In this document: positions 32,799 through 48,064 of the stretch, in pieces
How positions within the stretch are numbered: position 1 is the first letter of the stretch
How the letters are laid out: every line of letters begins with the position of its first letter
NCBI RefSeq assembly: GCF_004346265.1
Contig: NZ_SMAP01000001.1
Span: forward strand, 62,001-126,000
Direction of reading: 5' to 3'
Source of the DNA: Thermomonas haemolytica
Lineage (GTDB): Bacteria; Pseudomonadota; Gammaproteobacteria; Xanthomonadales; Xanthomonadaceae
DNA: 64,000 nt
Program-made: the position numbers and the translations under genes
Notes under the pieces: generated by a model
Seen by the model: only the letters and a program-made list of their open reading frames with translations
The model's database searches: none
What the model was told of the DNA's origin: nothing

Positions 32799-34539
32799 GG
32801 GCGATCCCCGCGACGTGCACGACCGTGGCCGCCGTCGCCTGCTGCGCGGCGCGGCGCTGGGTGCCGGTGCACTGGCGCTACGCCCGCTGTGGGCGCTGGC
32901 GGCGCCGGATGAACCCACCGTGCTCGCGGGCAACACCTTCGACCTGCGCATCGGGCGCACCCCGGTCAACATCACCGGGCGCAGCGCATACGCGTTCACC
33001 GTCAACGGCCTGCTGCCGGGCCCGGTGCTGCGCTGGCGCGAAGGCGAGACCGTGGACATCCGGGTACGCAACACACTGGACGAAACCAGCTCCATCCACT
33101 GGCACGGCCTGCTGCTGCCGGCGAACATGGACGGCGTGCCGGGGATGAGCTTCAACGGCATCCCGCCCGGCGGCGAATACCACTACCGCTTCAAGCTCCG
33201 CCAGAGCGGCACCTACTGGTACCACAGCCATTCCAGCCTGCAGGAACAGGCCGGGCTGCTGGGTGCGATCATCATCGACCCGGCCGGCCCGGACCCGCTG
33301 GCCTGCGAGCGCGACTACGTGGTGCTGCTCTCCGACTGGACCGACCTGCCGCCGGCGCGGCTGCTGGCGCGGATGAAGAAGCGCAGCGACTACGACAACC
33401 TGCACAAGCGCACGCTCGCGGATTTCGTGCGCGACGTGCGCCGCGACGGGCTGGCCGCCACCCTGGCCGACCGCCGTGCCTGGGGCGCGATGCGGATGAG
33501 CCCCACCGACCTGGCCGACGTCAACGGCCACACCTACACCTTCCTCGCCAACGGCCACACCGCCGCGCAGAACTGGACCGCGCTGTTTGCGCCGGGCGAG
33601 CGCGTGCGGTTGCGCTTCATCAACGGCGCGGCGATGACCTTTTTCGACGTGCGCATCCCCGGCCTCACCATGACCGTGGTCGCGGCGGACGGCCAGCCGG
33701 TGCATCCGGTTGCGATCGACGAGTTCCGGATCGCCCCAGCGGAAACCTATGACGTGATCGTGCAGCCGGATATGGACGCCGCCTACACCGTGTTCGCGCA
33801 GGCGATGGACCGCAGCGGCCATACCCGCATCACCCTCGCCCCGCGCCCGGGCATGCAGGCGCCGATCCCGGCAATGGACCCGCGCCCGCTGCTGACCATG
33901 CAGGACATGGGGCACGGTGGGCACGGCAAGGCGACGGGCGAGATGGCCTGCGGGGCAGCGATGCACATGGCGGGCATGGCCGGGATGGATCACGGCGCGC
34001 ACGCGCCTGCGCCGATGCAGGCGCATCCGGCCAGCGAACGCGGCAACCCCGATGTGGACATGCAGACCATGCTGCCCACGCCGCGCCTGGACGACCCCGG
34101 CATCGGCCTGCGCGACAACGGCCGCCGCGTGCTGCGCTACGCCGACCTGCGCAGCCTGCAGCCGCCTGCGGACGATCGCCTGCCGTCGCGCGACATCGAG
34201 CTGCACCTCACCGGCAACATGGCGCGCTTCACCTGGGGCTTCGACGGCATCCCCTTTACCGACGCGGAGCCGATCCGGCTGCGCTACGGCGAGCGCGTGC
34301 GGCTGGTGCTGGTCAACGACACCATGATGGAACACCCCATCCACCTGCACGGGATGTGGAGCGATCTGGAGGACGCGGACAGCCGCTTCCTGGTGCGCAA
34401 GCACACGGTCTCGATGCCACCCGGCACCCGTCGCAGCATCCGCGTCACCGCCGATGCGCTCGGACGCTGGGCCTTCCACTGCCACATGCTGCTGCACATG
34501 GAAACCGGGATGATGCGCGAAGTGCGGGTGGAGGAATGA
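32791..34539 (+). CDS. pcoA: Periplasmic multicopper oxidase CopA/PcoA
   Basis: A 582-residue copper resistance oxidase. A twin-arginine signal (RGRRRLLRGAALGAGALAL) sends it folded to the periplasm. Three cupredoxin domains carry the His-rich copper sites SSIHWHGLL, GTYWYHSHSSLQEQAG, EHPIHLHGMW and WAFHCHMLLHMETGM (T1/T2/T3). A Met/His-rich stretch near residues 370-415 (MGHGGHG, MHMAGMAGMDHG) probably binds extra copper. It oxidises Cu(I) or sequesters copper. Start ATG 32791 overlaps copZ; its stop overlaps pcoB (ATGA). Confidence 0.95.
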   Translation: MTEGDPRDVHDRGRRRLLRGAALGAGALALRPLWALAAPDEPTVLAGNTFDLRIGRTPVNITGRSAYAFTVNGLLPGPVLRWREGETVDIRVRNTLDETSSIHWHGLLLPANMDGVPGMSFNGIPPGGEYHYRFKLRQSGTYWYHSHSSLQEQAGLLGAIIIDPAGPDPLACERDYVVLLSDWTDLPPARLLARMKKRSDYDNLHKRTLADFVRDVRRDGLAATLADRRAWGAMRMSPTDLADVNGHTYTFLANGHTAAQNWTALFAPGERVRLRFINGAAMTFFDVRIPGLTMTVVAADGQPVHPVAIDEFRIAPAETYDVIVQPDMDAAYTVFAQAMDRSGHTRITLAPRPGMQAPIPAMDPRPLLTMQDMGHGGHGKATGEMACGAAMHMAGMAGMDHGAHAPAPMQAHPASERGNPDVDMQTMLPTPRLDDPGIGLRDNGRRVLRYADLRSLQPPADDRLPSRDIELHLTGNMARFTWGFDGIPFTDAEPIRLRYGERVRLVLVNDTMMEHPIHLHGMWSDLEDADSRFLVRKHTVSMPPGTRRSIRVTADALGRWAFHCHMLLHMETGMMREVRVEE

Positions 34540-35498
34540 TGCGCCGTCTCTTCCTGCCTCCCCTGCTGCTCTGGGCCGGCGTGACCGCCGCGCAGTCGCA
34601 CGCGCACCACGGGCACGCGATGCTCATGCCGCCGTCGCCCGCAGCATCAACGCCGGCGGAAGGTGCGGATGCGCATGCCGGCCATCAGGCGAATGGCGGG
34701 CAGGCCGGGCAGACCGCCCAGGCTGCGCAGGCCGACCATGCCGGGCACGGCAACCATGACACCCATGCCAACCGCGACGATCCCGCCGCCCGAGCCGCCC
34801 CCTACCAGGTGCCGCCGGTGACCGCGGCGGACCGCGCCGCGGCGTTTCCGCTCCTGCACGGTCAGCATGTGCATGGCGATCCGCTGGTGTGGATGGTGCA
34901 GGCCGACCGCTTCGAATACACCCAGGGCGATGCGCTGGCCTGGTCGGGCAAGGTCTGGATCGGCCGCGACTATGGCCGCCTGTGGCTGCGCAGCGAGGGC
35001 GAGCGCGCCCGCGGCCAGACCGATGCCAGCCTCGAAGCCCTGTGGGGCCACCCGCTGGATGCCTGGTGGGACGTGCTGGCCGGCCTCCGCCACGACACCG
35101 CCGGGCCCAGCCCCGCGCGCGACTGGCTGGCGCTCGGCGTGCAGGGGCTGGCCCCGTACAAGTTCGAGATGCAGGCCACTGCCTACCTGGGCCGCGGTGG
35201 ACGCGCGATGCTGCGCGCCGAGGCCGAGTACGAGCTGCTGCTCACCAACCGCCTGATCCTGCAGCCGCATCTGGAGGCGGTGCTCAACGGGCGCGCCGTT
35301 CCCGCGCGCGGCACCGGCGCGGGCCTTGCGCAGACATCGCAGGGCCTGCGGCTACGCTACGAGATCCGGCGCGAATTCGCGCCCTACCTCGGCTATGCCT
35401 GGACGCAGCGGCATGGCGGTACCGCGGACCAGGCGCGCCTACGCGGCGAGCCCGTGCGCGACCACGGCTGGGTCGCCGGCGTCCGCTTCTGGTTCTGA
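34536..35498 (+). CDS. pcoB: Outer-membrane copper resistance protein CopB/PcoB
   Basis: A 320-residue protein with a signal peptide (MMRRLFLPPLLLWAGVTAA), a His-rich linker (HAHHGHAM, DHAGHGNHDTH) and a C-terminal beta-barrel domain (about 120-320): DPLVWMVQADRFEYTQGD, WSGKVWIGRDYGRLWLRSEG, ending in aromatic VAGVRFWF as outer-membrane proteins do. It pairs with PcoA in copper resistance operons. It starts in the ATGA overlap with pcoA. Confidence 0.92.
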   Translation: MMRRLFLPPLLLWAGVTAAQSHAHHGHAMLMPPSPAASTPAEGADAHAGHQANGGQAGQTAQAAQADHAGHGNHDTHANRDDPAARAAPYQVPPVTAADRAAAFPLLHGQHVHGDPLVWMVQADRFEYTQGDALAWSGKVWIGRDYGRLWLRSEGERARGQTDASLEALWGHPLDAWWDVLAGLRHDTAGPSPARDWLALGVQGLAPYKFEMQATAYLGRGGRAMLRAEAEYELLLTNRLILQPHLEAVLNGRAVPARGTGAGLAQTSQGLRLRYEIRREFAPYLGYAWTQRHGGTADQARLRGEPVRDHGWVAGVRFWF

Positions 35499-35519
35499 GG
35501 CCCTCTGCGCGCCCGCCAG

Positions 35520-35579
35520 CCAGTTCCCGTTCTTGGCGGGCCTGCCAGTTTCCGTTCGTGGTGAGCCTGTCGAACCACG
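35520..35579. repeat. Tandem 25-base repeat with REP-like hairpin
   Basis: Two adjacent 25-base copies (35520-35544 and 35545-35569) match at 21 positions. The second runs into CGTGGT-N11-ACCACG (35557-35579), the palindromic intergenic element common in Xanthomonadaceae genomes (sequence of the GTGAGCCTGTCGAACCAC type). It lies between convergent pcoB and fur. Confidence 0.7.
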
Positions 35580-35610
35580 GGCGCGAACCGCGCGCGGCCG
35601 ACGCAGAATT

Positions 35611-36009
35611 TCAGCGCTTCTTGCGCACGTACAGCACCAGCGCGTGGTCGGCGATCTCATAGCCATGCTCGGCGGCGATCTTCTGCTGCAGCCGCTCGAT
35701 TTCCTCGCTCTGGAACTCGATCACCTTGCCGGTGTCCACGTCCACCATGTGGTCGTGGTGGACGCCGCGATCCAGCTCGTACACCGCGGTACCGCCCTCG
35801 AAGTTGTGCTTCAGCACCAGGTGCGCGGCCTCGAACTGGGTCAGCACCCGGTAGATGGTGGCCAGGCCGATATCCTCGCCCTCGGCCAGCAGGTGCTTGT
35901 AGATGTCCTCGGCGGTCATGTGCCGCGGCTTGGCGTGTTCCAGCAACTCCAGGATCCGCAGCCGCGGGTGGGTGACCTTGAGTCCAGCCTTGCGAAGATC
36001 CGGCGCCAT
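35611..36009 (-). CDS. fur: Ferric uptake regulator
   Basis: A 132-residue Fur: DLRKAGLKVTHPRLRILELL, TAEDIYKHLLAEGEDIGLAT, IYRVLTQFEAAHLV, then the metal-binding HHDHMVDVDTGKVIEFQSEE. It represses iron uptake genes when loaded with Fe(II). It contains no Cys at all: where many Fur proteins have CxxC (VCxxCGK) this one has VDVDTGK, so the structural zinc site is absent, as in some other gammaproteobacteria. Divergent from bamE, the arrangement seen in Xanthomonas. The start at 36009 fits the family N-terminus. Confidence 0.95.
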   Translation of the reverse strand: MAPDLRKAGLKVTHPRLRILELLEHAKPRHMTAEDIYKHLLAEGEDIGLATIYRVLTQFEAAHLVLKHNFEGGTAVYELDRGVHHDHMVDVDTGKVIEFQSEEIERLQQKIAAEHGYEIADHALVLYVRKKR

Positions 36010-36137
36010 CGAAAACCCTCCGTCGCGGGCGCAACCGGCAACCGCGCATGAATGCACGCGCCCGTGCAGGCCATGCTGGCCGATGCATGTGGCCGGGAGT
36101 GTATCATCGGCGTTCCTGCCACTGCCCCGCCCCGCCG

Positions 36138-36536
36138 ATGCGCAAGCTGCTTCCCCTCGTCCTGGCCACCCTGTTCGTGAGCGGCTGCGGGTTGGTGTAC
36201 CGGCAACCGATCTTCCAGGGCAACCTGCTGGAAAAGACCTCGGTGGACCAGCTGCAGGCCGGCATGGACCAGCGCCAGGTGATGATGCTGCTGGGCACCC
36301 CGTCGGTCCGCGATCCGTTCCACCACGACCGCTGGGACTACGTCGCCAGCCAGCGCATCGGCCGCACCGGCGCGCCGGTGGTCAAGACCATGACCCTGTG
36401 GTTCGAGAACGGCCAGCTGGCGCGCTGGGAAGGCGAGTACTTCCCCGAGCAGGACGAGGCCCTGGCCAACAACTCGATCCGTTACTTCGGCCCGAACCTG
36501 GCCAAGGACAAGGACAAGAAGAAGCGCGGCCGCTGA
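36138..36536 (+). CDS. bamE: Outer membrane assembly lipoprotein BamE
   Basis: A 132-residue small lipoprotein with signal peptide MRKLLPLVLATLFVSGC (lipobox VSGC) and the SmpA/OmlA fold: VYRQPIFQGNLLEKTSVDQL, GMDQRQVMMLLGTPSVRDPF and FHHDRWDYVASQ. Part of the BAM complex inserting barrels in the outer membrane. The frame is open 30 codons upstream, but ATG 36138 begins the signal peptide. Divergent from fur; converges with the ratBA pair. Confidence 0.95.
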   Translation: MRKLLPLVLATLFVSGCGLVYRQPIFQGNLLEKTSVDQLQAGMDQRQVMMLLGTPSVRDPFHHDRWDYVASQRIGRTGAPVVKTMTLWFENGQLARWEGEYFPEQDEALANNSIRYFGPNLAKDKDKKKRGR

Positions 36537-36552
36537 GATCGCCCGCGCGCCA

Positions 36553-36816
36553 TCAGCGCCTGGCGCGCGTCCCGGCGCGCCGCCGCCGCGCCTGCATCGG
36601 GTCGCACTGCAGCGGCCGCAGCAGTTCGATCCGGTCGCCGTCGTGCAGCGGCGTTTGCAACCCGGCGACCTGGCCGAACACCGCCAGCGCCACGAACTCC
36701 GCATCCAGCCGCCAGCCCGCGGCCTGCAGTGCATCCGCCACGCAGGCGCCGGGCGGTAGCGCCACCTGCACGGCATCGAAGCGCCCGGGCCAGGCGCGGA
36801 CCAGTTCCACCTGCAT
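36553..36816 (-). CDS. rnfH: RnfH-family ubiquitin-like protein (RatB)
   Basis: An 87-residue RnfH/YfjF protein with a beta-grasp fold: VELVRAWPGRFDAVQVALPP, GLQTPLHDGDRIELLRPLQC. The basic tail is ARRRRAGTRARR. It is coupled to ratA by a TGATG overlap, the usual ratA-rnfH pair next to smpB. The molecular role is not settled. Confidence 0.92.
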   Translation of the reverse strand: MQVELVRAWPGRFDAVQVALPPGACVADALQAAGWRLDAEFVALAVFGQVAGLQTPLHDGDRIELLRPLQCDPMQARRRRAGTRARR

Positions 36817-37247
36817 CACTCACCGCTCCGGTCCGCTTCGCGCACGAAATCGTCCACCATACGGTCGGCCAGCCCCTGCATGCCCAGCTGCAGCGCCGGG
36901 CCAAGCAGCCGGTTCTGCGGTTCGAAATCCAGCCGCAGGCTCACCTTGCAGGCGCATTCGTCCAGCGCATGGAACTCCCAGCGGCCATGCAGGTGGCGGA
37001 ACGGGCCGTCGCGCAGGGACATCTCGATGTGGTGCGGCGGCGCCAGCAGATTCTCGGTGGTGAACCAGGTGTGGAAGCCGCCCAGCCCGAGGTCGAGCCG
37101 CGCCACCAGCCGCTCCGGGCCTTCCTCCAACACCTGCGCCTGGCGGCACCAGTCGAAGCGGCGCGGATAGGCCTGCACGTCGTTCACCAGGGCGAACATG
37201 CGGCGGGCGGAGTGTTCGACGAGGGCGCTGCGCTGGATGACGGGCAT
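36816..37247 (-). CDS. ratA: RatA-type START-domain protein
   Basis: A 143-residue START/polyketide-cyclase fold: IQRSALVEHSARRMFALVND, VQAYPRRFDWCRQAQVLEE and a C-terminal GMQGLADRMVDDFVREADR. In bacteria it is annotated as a ubiquinone-binding COQ10-like protein, and in E. coli as a ribosome association toxin. ATG 37247 matches the conserved start. Divergent from smpB, 59 bases away. Confidence 0.93.
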   Translation of the reverse strand: MPVIQRSALVEHSARRMFALVNDVQAYPRRFDWCRQAQVLEEGPERLVARLDLGLGGFHTWFTTENLLAPPHHIEMSLRDGPFRHLHGRWEFHALDECACKVSLRLDFEPQNRLLGPALQLGMQGLADRMVDDFVREADRSGE

Positions 37248-37306
37248 CGTGGGGTCCGTGCGGCCCGGATGCACCGCGCGGCATCCGGATCGGCGAGAAT
37301 GGCGGG

Positions 37307-37801
37307 ATGAGCAAGAAGAACGGCAAGGATAAGCCAAACGGCGGCGGCACCATCGCGCTCAACAAGCGCGCGCGCCACGAGTACAGCTTCGAGCAGAAGT
37401 TCGAGGCCGGCCTCGCCCTGCAGGGCTGGGAGCTGAAGGCGATCCGCGCCGGCCGCGCCAACATCGGCGATGCCTACGCGGTGGTGCTGCAGGGCGAGCT
37501 GTTCCTGATCGGCGCCCAGATCACCCCGCTGATCCAGGCCTCCACCCACGTGGTCGCCAACGACCGCCGCACGCGCAAGCTGCTGCTGCACCGGCACGAG
37601 ATCGACAACCTGATCGGCCGCATCCAGCGCGACGGCTACACCCTCGTGCCCACCGCGCTGTACTGGAAGGGCAACAAGGTGAAGGCCGAACTCGCGCTGG
37701 CCAAGGGCAAGCAGACCCACGACAAGCGCCAGGCCAGCAAGGACCGCGACTGGAACCGCGAGAAGCAGCGCCTGCTGCGCCGGCACAACAAGGACGCCTG
37801 A
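37307..37801 (+). CDS. smpB: tmRNA-binding protein SmpB
   Basis: A 164-residue SmpB, essential for trans-translation rescue of stalled ribosomes. Motifs: IALNKRARHEYSFEQKFEAG, LQGWELKAIRAGRANIGDAY, and the C-terminal basic tail GKQTHDKRQASKDRDWNREKQR that enters the mRNA channel. Length is normal. No ssrA gene is visible in the window. Confidence 0.97.
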   Translation: MSKKNGKDKPNGGGTIALNKRARHEYSFEQKFEAGLALQGWELKAIRAGRANIGDAYAVVLQGELFLIGAQITPLIQASTHVVANDRRTRKLLLHRHEIDNLIGRIQRDGYTLVPTALYWKGNKVKAELALAKGKQTHDKRQASKDRDWNREKQRLLRRHNKDA

Positions 37802-37889
37802 GCGCTCGAAACAGTCCACGCGCGTCGCGCGGGCGCGCTGGATGGCCATTGCCCACGCGAGCGCCACGGATGGAATCGCCCCAAAGCGA

Positions 37890-37914
37890 AACGGCCACCT
37901 TGCGGCGGCCGTTG
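37890..37914 (-). terminator. Terminator of the tRNA pair
   Basis: Minus strand: AACGGCCGCC, tetraloop GCAA, GGTGGCCGTT (one G-T pair), then TCGCTTT. It lies 24 bases after the tRNA-Glu 3' end and could also stop smpB transcription from the other side. Confidence 0.75.
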
Positions 37915-37937
37915 GCATGGAACTGCGGATTCGGAGA

Positions 37938-38013
37938 TGGCGTCCCCACGGGGATTCGAACCCCGGTCGCTACCGTGAAAGGGTAATGTCCTAGGCCTCT
38001 AGACGATGGGGAC
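37938..38013 (-). tRNA. tRNA-Glu (TTC)
   Basis: 76 bases with encoded CCA. Acceptor arms GTCCCCA and TGGGGAC pair fully; the anticodon arm reads CTTTCAC with TTC at the wobble to third positions; the T loop is GGTTCGAATCC. It follows tRNA-Ala by 23 bases on the same strand. Confidence 0.95.
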
Positions 38014-38036
38014 AGAACCGAAAACGCGTTGGAACG

Positions 38037-38112
38037 TGGTGGAGCCAGCCGGGATCGAACCGGCGACCTCCTGCATGCCATGCAGGCGCTCTCCCAGCTG
38101 AGCTATGGCCCC
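38037..38112 (-). tRNA. tRNA-Ala (GGC)
   Basis: 76 bases with encoded CCA. Acceptor GGGGCCA pairs with TGGCTCC (one G-T pair); the anticodon stem is CCTGC/GCAGG with loop ATGGCAT, anticodon GGC; T loop GGTTCGATCC. First of a two-tRNA transcript. Confidence 0.95.
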
Positions 38113-38194
38113 ACGGGCTGGAAAGACGCGCATTCTGGAGGGCAAATCGAAAACCGTCAAGAGGTTTTTGCAACGAATTTTCGACGGCGCAGTC

Positions 38195-38710
38195 TCAGGC
38201 GTCCGCGGGCTGCGTCGCGATCGCGGCGCCCTGCCCGTCGCCGCCCACCCCGCAACGCTGCAGGGTGGCCATGCCGTGGCCGCGCTCGGCGAGGTACTGC
38301 AGCCATTTGCCGAGGAAGGTGTTCATGCGCAGGCGGTGGTCGAGGATGCGCTGCGGCGGCGGGAACATCCCGATCACGTCCTGCCAGCGGCGCCCGGCAT
38401 AGCAGTGGGTGGCTTCGACCTGGCGCGCGTCGTGGTACAGGCGCAGGTGTGCGGAAGGATCGGCCAGGCCGGTGTGCGGATCGACCAGGCCATAGCTCAT
38501 GCGCAGTTCGCTGGTGTAGGCATGCTGCTCCAGCACCTCGATCCGCAGGTCGAGCCCGTCGCCGATCGTGGAGACGTAGCCGCCGCTCGGCAGGTGGGCC
38601 ACGTCGAACAGGCGCTGCAGGCGCGCATGGTTCTCGGCATACAGCCCCATCAGCCAGCCGAAGCGGCTGAGGCTGGGGATGCGCTGGCGGCGGGCGACGG
38701 CAAGGCTCAT
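38195..38710 (-). CDS. DUF1249 protein
   Basis: A 171-residue DUF1249 (YqiB-like) protein: RIPSLSRFGWLMGLYAENHA, LRIEVLEQHAYTSELRMSYG and LYHDARQVEATHCYAG. No signal peptide or catalytic motif is apparent; function unknown. The start is ATG 38710. It is in the same direction as ppsR, 94 bases downstream of it. Confidence 0.85.
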   Translation of the reverse strand: MSLAVARRQRIPSLSRFGWLMGLYAENHARLQRLFDVAHLPSGGYVSTIGDGLDLRIEVLEQHAYTSELRMSYGLVDPHTGLADPSAHLRLYHDARQVEATHCYAGRRWQDVIGMFPPPQRILDHRLRMNTFLGKWLQYLAERGHGMATLQRCGVGGDGQGAAIATQPADA

Positions 38711-38804
38711 GCACCGATCCTACACGCGCCGATTCACTGCTGGCAGGATTGACGCGCCTTCTTGCGACGCGCAGGCTTGGAAAGGGCTGCGCGCGGCACC
38801 GGCA

Positions 38805-39626
38805 TTAGAACATTTCGCGGTCCAGGCCCAGCGCTTCCATTACCCGGCTGGCGATCTCCTCGATCGAGGCATGCGTCGTGCTGAGCATTTCGATGCCCTC
38901 ACGGCGCAGCATGGCCTCGGCCTGCGCAACCTCACGCCGACAGGTATCCAACTGCGCATAGCGGGAATTGGGGCGGCGCTCCTGACGGATTTGATGCAGA
39001 CGTACGGGGTCGATCGTCAGGCCGAACAGTTTGGAGCGATACGGACGCAGGACAGCCGGCAGACACTCGCCTTCCAGATCTTCCGGTGTGAGCGGGTAGT
39101 TGGCGGCGCGCACACCGTGGTGCAGGGCCAGATAGATGCAGGTCGGCGTCTTGCCGGCACGCGAGACGCCGACCAGGATGAGGTCGGCGTCGCTGTAGTC
39201 AAGACGGACACCATCGTCATGCGCCAGCGCATAGTTCATTGCATTGATGCGCCGATGGTAGGCCTCGAAATCGACGATCCCATGCGCCTGCCCCACCCGC
39301 GGCTGCCTGGGCTGTCCCAACTCGCGCTCCAGTGGCCCGATGAACGGAGCAAACACATCCAGGATCAGCCCGCCACTTTCGGCCAGTTGCGCCGTCAGCG
39401 CCTGATCCACGCAGGAACTGATGACGATCGGACGCACACCACTGGATTGTGCGGCGGCACGGATTTTGCCGGCAGCGGCGCGCGCCTTGTCCAGCGTGTC
39501 CACAAACGGCAGCCTGTCACTGGAGAAGCGCTGCCCGCTGAACTGGGTCAGCAGGCTGTGGCCGATGGTCTCGGCGGTGATGCCGGTGCCATCGGAGACA
39601 TAGAACACGGGGCGTACGGCGTCCAT
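38805..39626 (-). CDS. ppsR: PEP synthase regulatory kinase/phosphorylase
   Basis: A 273-residue DUF299 enzyme that switches PEP synthase off by ADP-dependent phosphorylation and on again by Pi-dependent dephosphorylation. Motifs: [20 protein letters not shown] and the P-loop-like [20 protein letters not shown]. Start ATG 39626 fits the family. It is divergent from ppsA with 78 bases between, the usual layout. Confidence 0.95.
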   Translation of the reverse strand: MDAVRPVFYVSDGTGITAETIGHSLLTQFSGQRFSSDRLPFVDTLDKARAAAGKIRAAAQSSGVRPIVISSCVDQALTAQLAESGGLILDVFAPFIGPLERELGQPRQPRVGQAHGIVDFEAYHRRINAMNYALAHDDGVRLDYSDADLILVGVSRAGKTPTCIYLALHHGVRAANYPLTPEDLEGECLPAVLRPYRSKLFGLTIDPVRLHQIRQERRPNSRYAQLDTCRREVAQAEAMLRREGIEMLSTTHASIEEIASRVMEALGLDREMF

Positions 39627-39704
39627 CGGAACTCCTCGGCGAGGCTCGGGGTAAAATAGCGAACTTCCGCGCGCCTGCGCCGCCAACGCCTCACGGAGCC
39701 TGCC

Positions 39705-42092
<2,388 letters not shown>

Positions 42093-42097
42093 GCGCC

Positions 42098-42988
<891 letters not shown>

Positions 42989-43016
42989 AGGCTGCGCGTC
43001 CCTGCGCCGTCGGGGC

Positions 43017-43589
43017 TCAGAAAGCGTCCGCCAGGCCCGCCAGCGCGCCCATGTAGCCGCGGTAATGGCGCAGCTCCGCGATCGAATCGTGCACGTCGCT
43101 CAGCGCGGTGTGGGTCGATTCCTTGCGGAAGCCGGCCAGCACCGTCGGCGCCCAGCGCCGCGCCAGTTCCTTGAGCGTGCTCACATCGAGGTTGCGGTAG
43201 TGGAAGTGGGCCTCCAGTGCCGGCATCAGCCGATGCAGGAAGCGCCGGTCCTGGCAGATCGAATTGCCGCACATCGGCGACGTGTTGGCCGGCACCCACT
43301 CGCGCAGGAACGCCAGCGTGCGCGCCTCGGCCTCCGCCAGCGGCACGCCCTCCTCCAGCACCCGCCGCCACAGCCCGGACTTGGCATGCTGGTTGCGGTT
43401 CCAGTCGTCCATCGCCTCCAGGACGGAAAGCGGATGCGCGATCGCCAGTTCCGGCCCCTCGGCCAGCACGTTGAGCTGGCCGTCGGTGACCACGGTGGCG
43501 ATCTCGAGGATCCCGTCGCGCTCGGTGTCGAGCCCGGTCATCTCCAGGTCGATCCAGATCAGGCGGTCTTGGGCGGCATCGGCAGGCAT
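43017..43589 (-). CDS. orn: Oligoribonuclease
   Basis: A 190-residue DEDDh 3'-5' exonuclease degrading very short RNAs, including the dinucleotides from c-di-GMP turnover. Motifs: [40 protein letters not shown], and [20 protein letters not shown]. Length is standard; the ATG at 43589 matches. Confidence 0.96.
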   Translation of the reverse strand: MPADAAQDRLIWIDLEMTGLDTERDGILEIATVVTDGQLNVLAEGPELAIAHPLSVLEAMDDWNRNQHAKSGLWRRVLEEGVPLAEAEARTLAFLREWVPANTSPMCGNSICQDRRFLHRLMPALEAHFHYRNLDVSTLKELARRWAPTVLAGFRKESTHTALSDVHDSIAELRHYRGYMGALAGLADAF

Positions 43590-43647
43590 GGGACTCGCAC
43601 GCGTGTTCAGGTAGCGGCATGATACCGGCTTGCCGACAGGACGCCGC

Positions 43648-44124
43648 ATGCTCCAGCAAACCGCCACCGCGATCGCCGCCAATGCGTTGGGCCATCACGT
43701 CATCCTCTCTGCGATGCTGGCGCCGGCATTCTTCCTCACCGCCACCGCGGGCCTGCTGGCCTCGGCCAACGCCCGCCTGGCGCGCGTGGTGGACCGGCTG
43801 CGCGCACTGCTGACCAGCTGGGAACACGGAACCCCCGATGCCAGCGAACGCGAGGACCAGATCCGCCGGCATCGCCAGCGCGCACACCTGGTGCTGCGCG
43901 CCTGCCGGTTGCTCTACGGTGCACTGGCCAGCTTCGTCGGCACCAGCCTCGCATTGGCGGCCGATGCCCTGCTCGACTCCAGGCTGGGCGGCCTGCCGAC
44001 GGCGATGGCGGTGCTGGGCGTGCTGTTCCTGCTCGCGGCGAGTATTGCCATGTGGCGCGAAGTCAGCCTGGCGGTGAAGAGCTTCGACCTCGAACTGGAC
44101 CAGGAACTGGCACGCCGCCACTGA
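43648..44124 (+). CDS. DUF2721 membrane protein
   Basis: A 158-residue protein with three helices ([19 protein letters not shown] near 24-42, then about 88-108 and 118-140) and the DUF2721 segment [16 protein letters not shown]. Function unknown. The ATG at 43648 is preferred to one six codons earlier because the family starts there. It is divergent from orn. Confidence 0.75.
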   Translation: MLQQTATAIAANALGHHVILSAMLAPAFFLTATAGLLASANARLARVVDRLRALLTSWEHGTPDASEREDQIRRHRQRAHLVLRACRLLYGALASFVGTSLALAADALLDSRLGGLPTAMAVLGVLFLLAASIAMWREVSLAVKSFDLELDQELARRH

Positions 44125-44133
44125 TCGACAGCG

Positions 44134-44661
<528 letters not shown>

Positions 44662-44743
44662 TCAGGCGCATCGACCGTTCCGATCCCGTCTATCCGGCGG
44701 AGCAATGAAGCGGCCGCGCGCCAGTGGCACGCAAGCGGTCGCT

Positions 44744-46303
<1,560 letters not shown>

Positions 46304-46311
46304 GTTCTGCT

Positions 46312-46425
46312 CCCCTCTCCCTCCGGGAGAGGGGCTGGGGGTGAGAGTACGGGCCATCGGGATGCCGGGTCGGGTGACGAACCCTCACCCGGCGCTTCGC
46401 GCCACCCTCTCCCGGAGGGAGAGGG
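46312..46425. repeat. REP-like paired hairpins between guaB and guaA
   Basis: Left hairpin CCCCTCTCCC-TCC-GGGAGAGGGG (46312-46334), right hairpin CCCTCTCCC-GGA-GGGAGAGGG (46405-46425). Between them GGGGGTGAGAG faces CCCTCACCC (46385-46390 region), so the whole element is an inverted pair. This CCCTCTCCC family is a common intergenic repeat in Xanthomonadaceae. Confidence 0.85.
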
Positions 46426-46433
46426 AAACAACA

Positions 46434-47930
<1,497 letters not shown>

Positions 47931-48064
47931 CTACCGCTTTTTGCTTCCAGCCTCCCGAAAACCGATCGGTGCCTCGGGAGGGCGGCGCGCAATCGACGTT
48001 CCCCGCAAACATGGCCTGCGGCTTGGCCGCGCCCCATGCCCGCCGCGGGTCCCGGCGGGCGCCG

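Noticed and set aside
37938-38112. tRNA genes as an integration site
   Set aside because: The pair is flanked by core genes (smpB, DUF1249, ppsR) and no integrase or repeated tRNA end lies nearby; the recombinase is 30 kb away.
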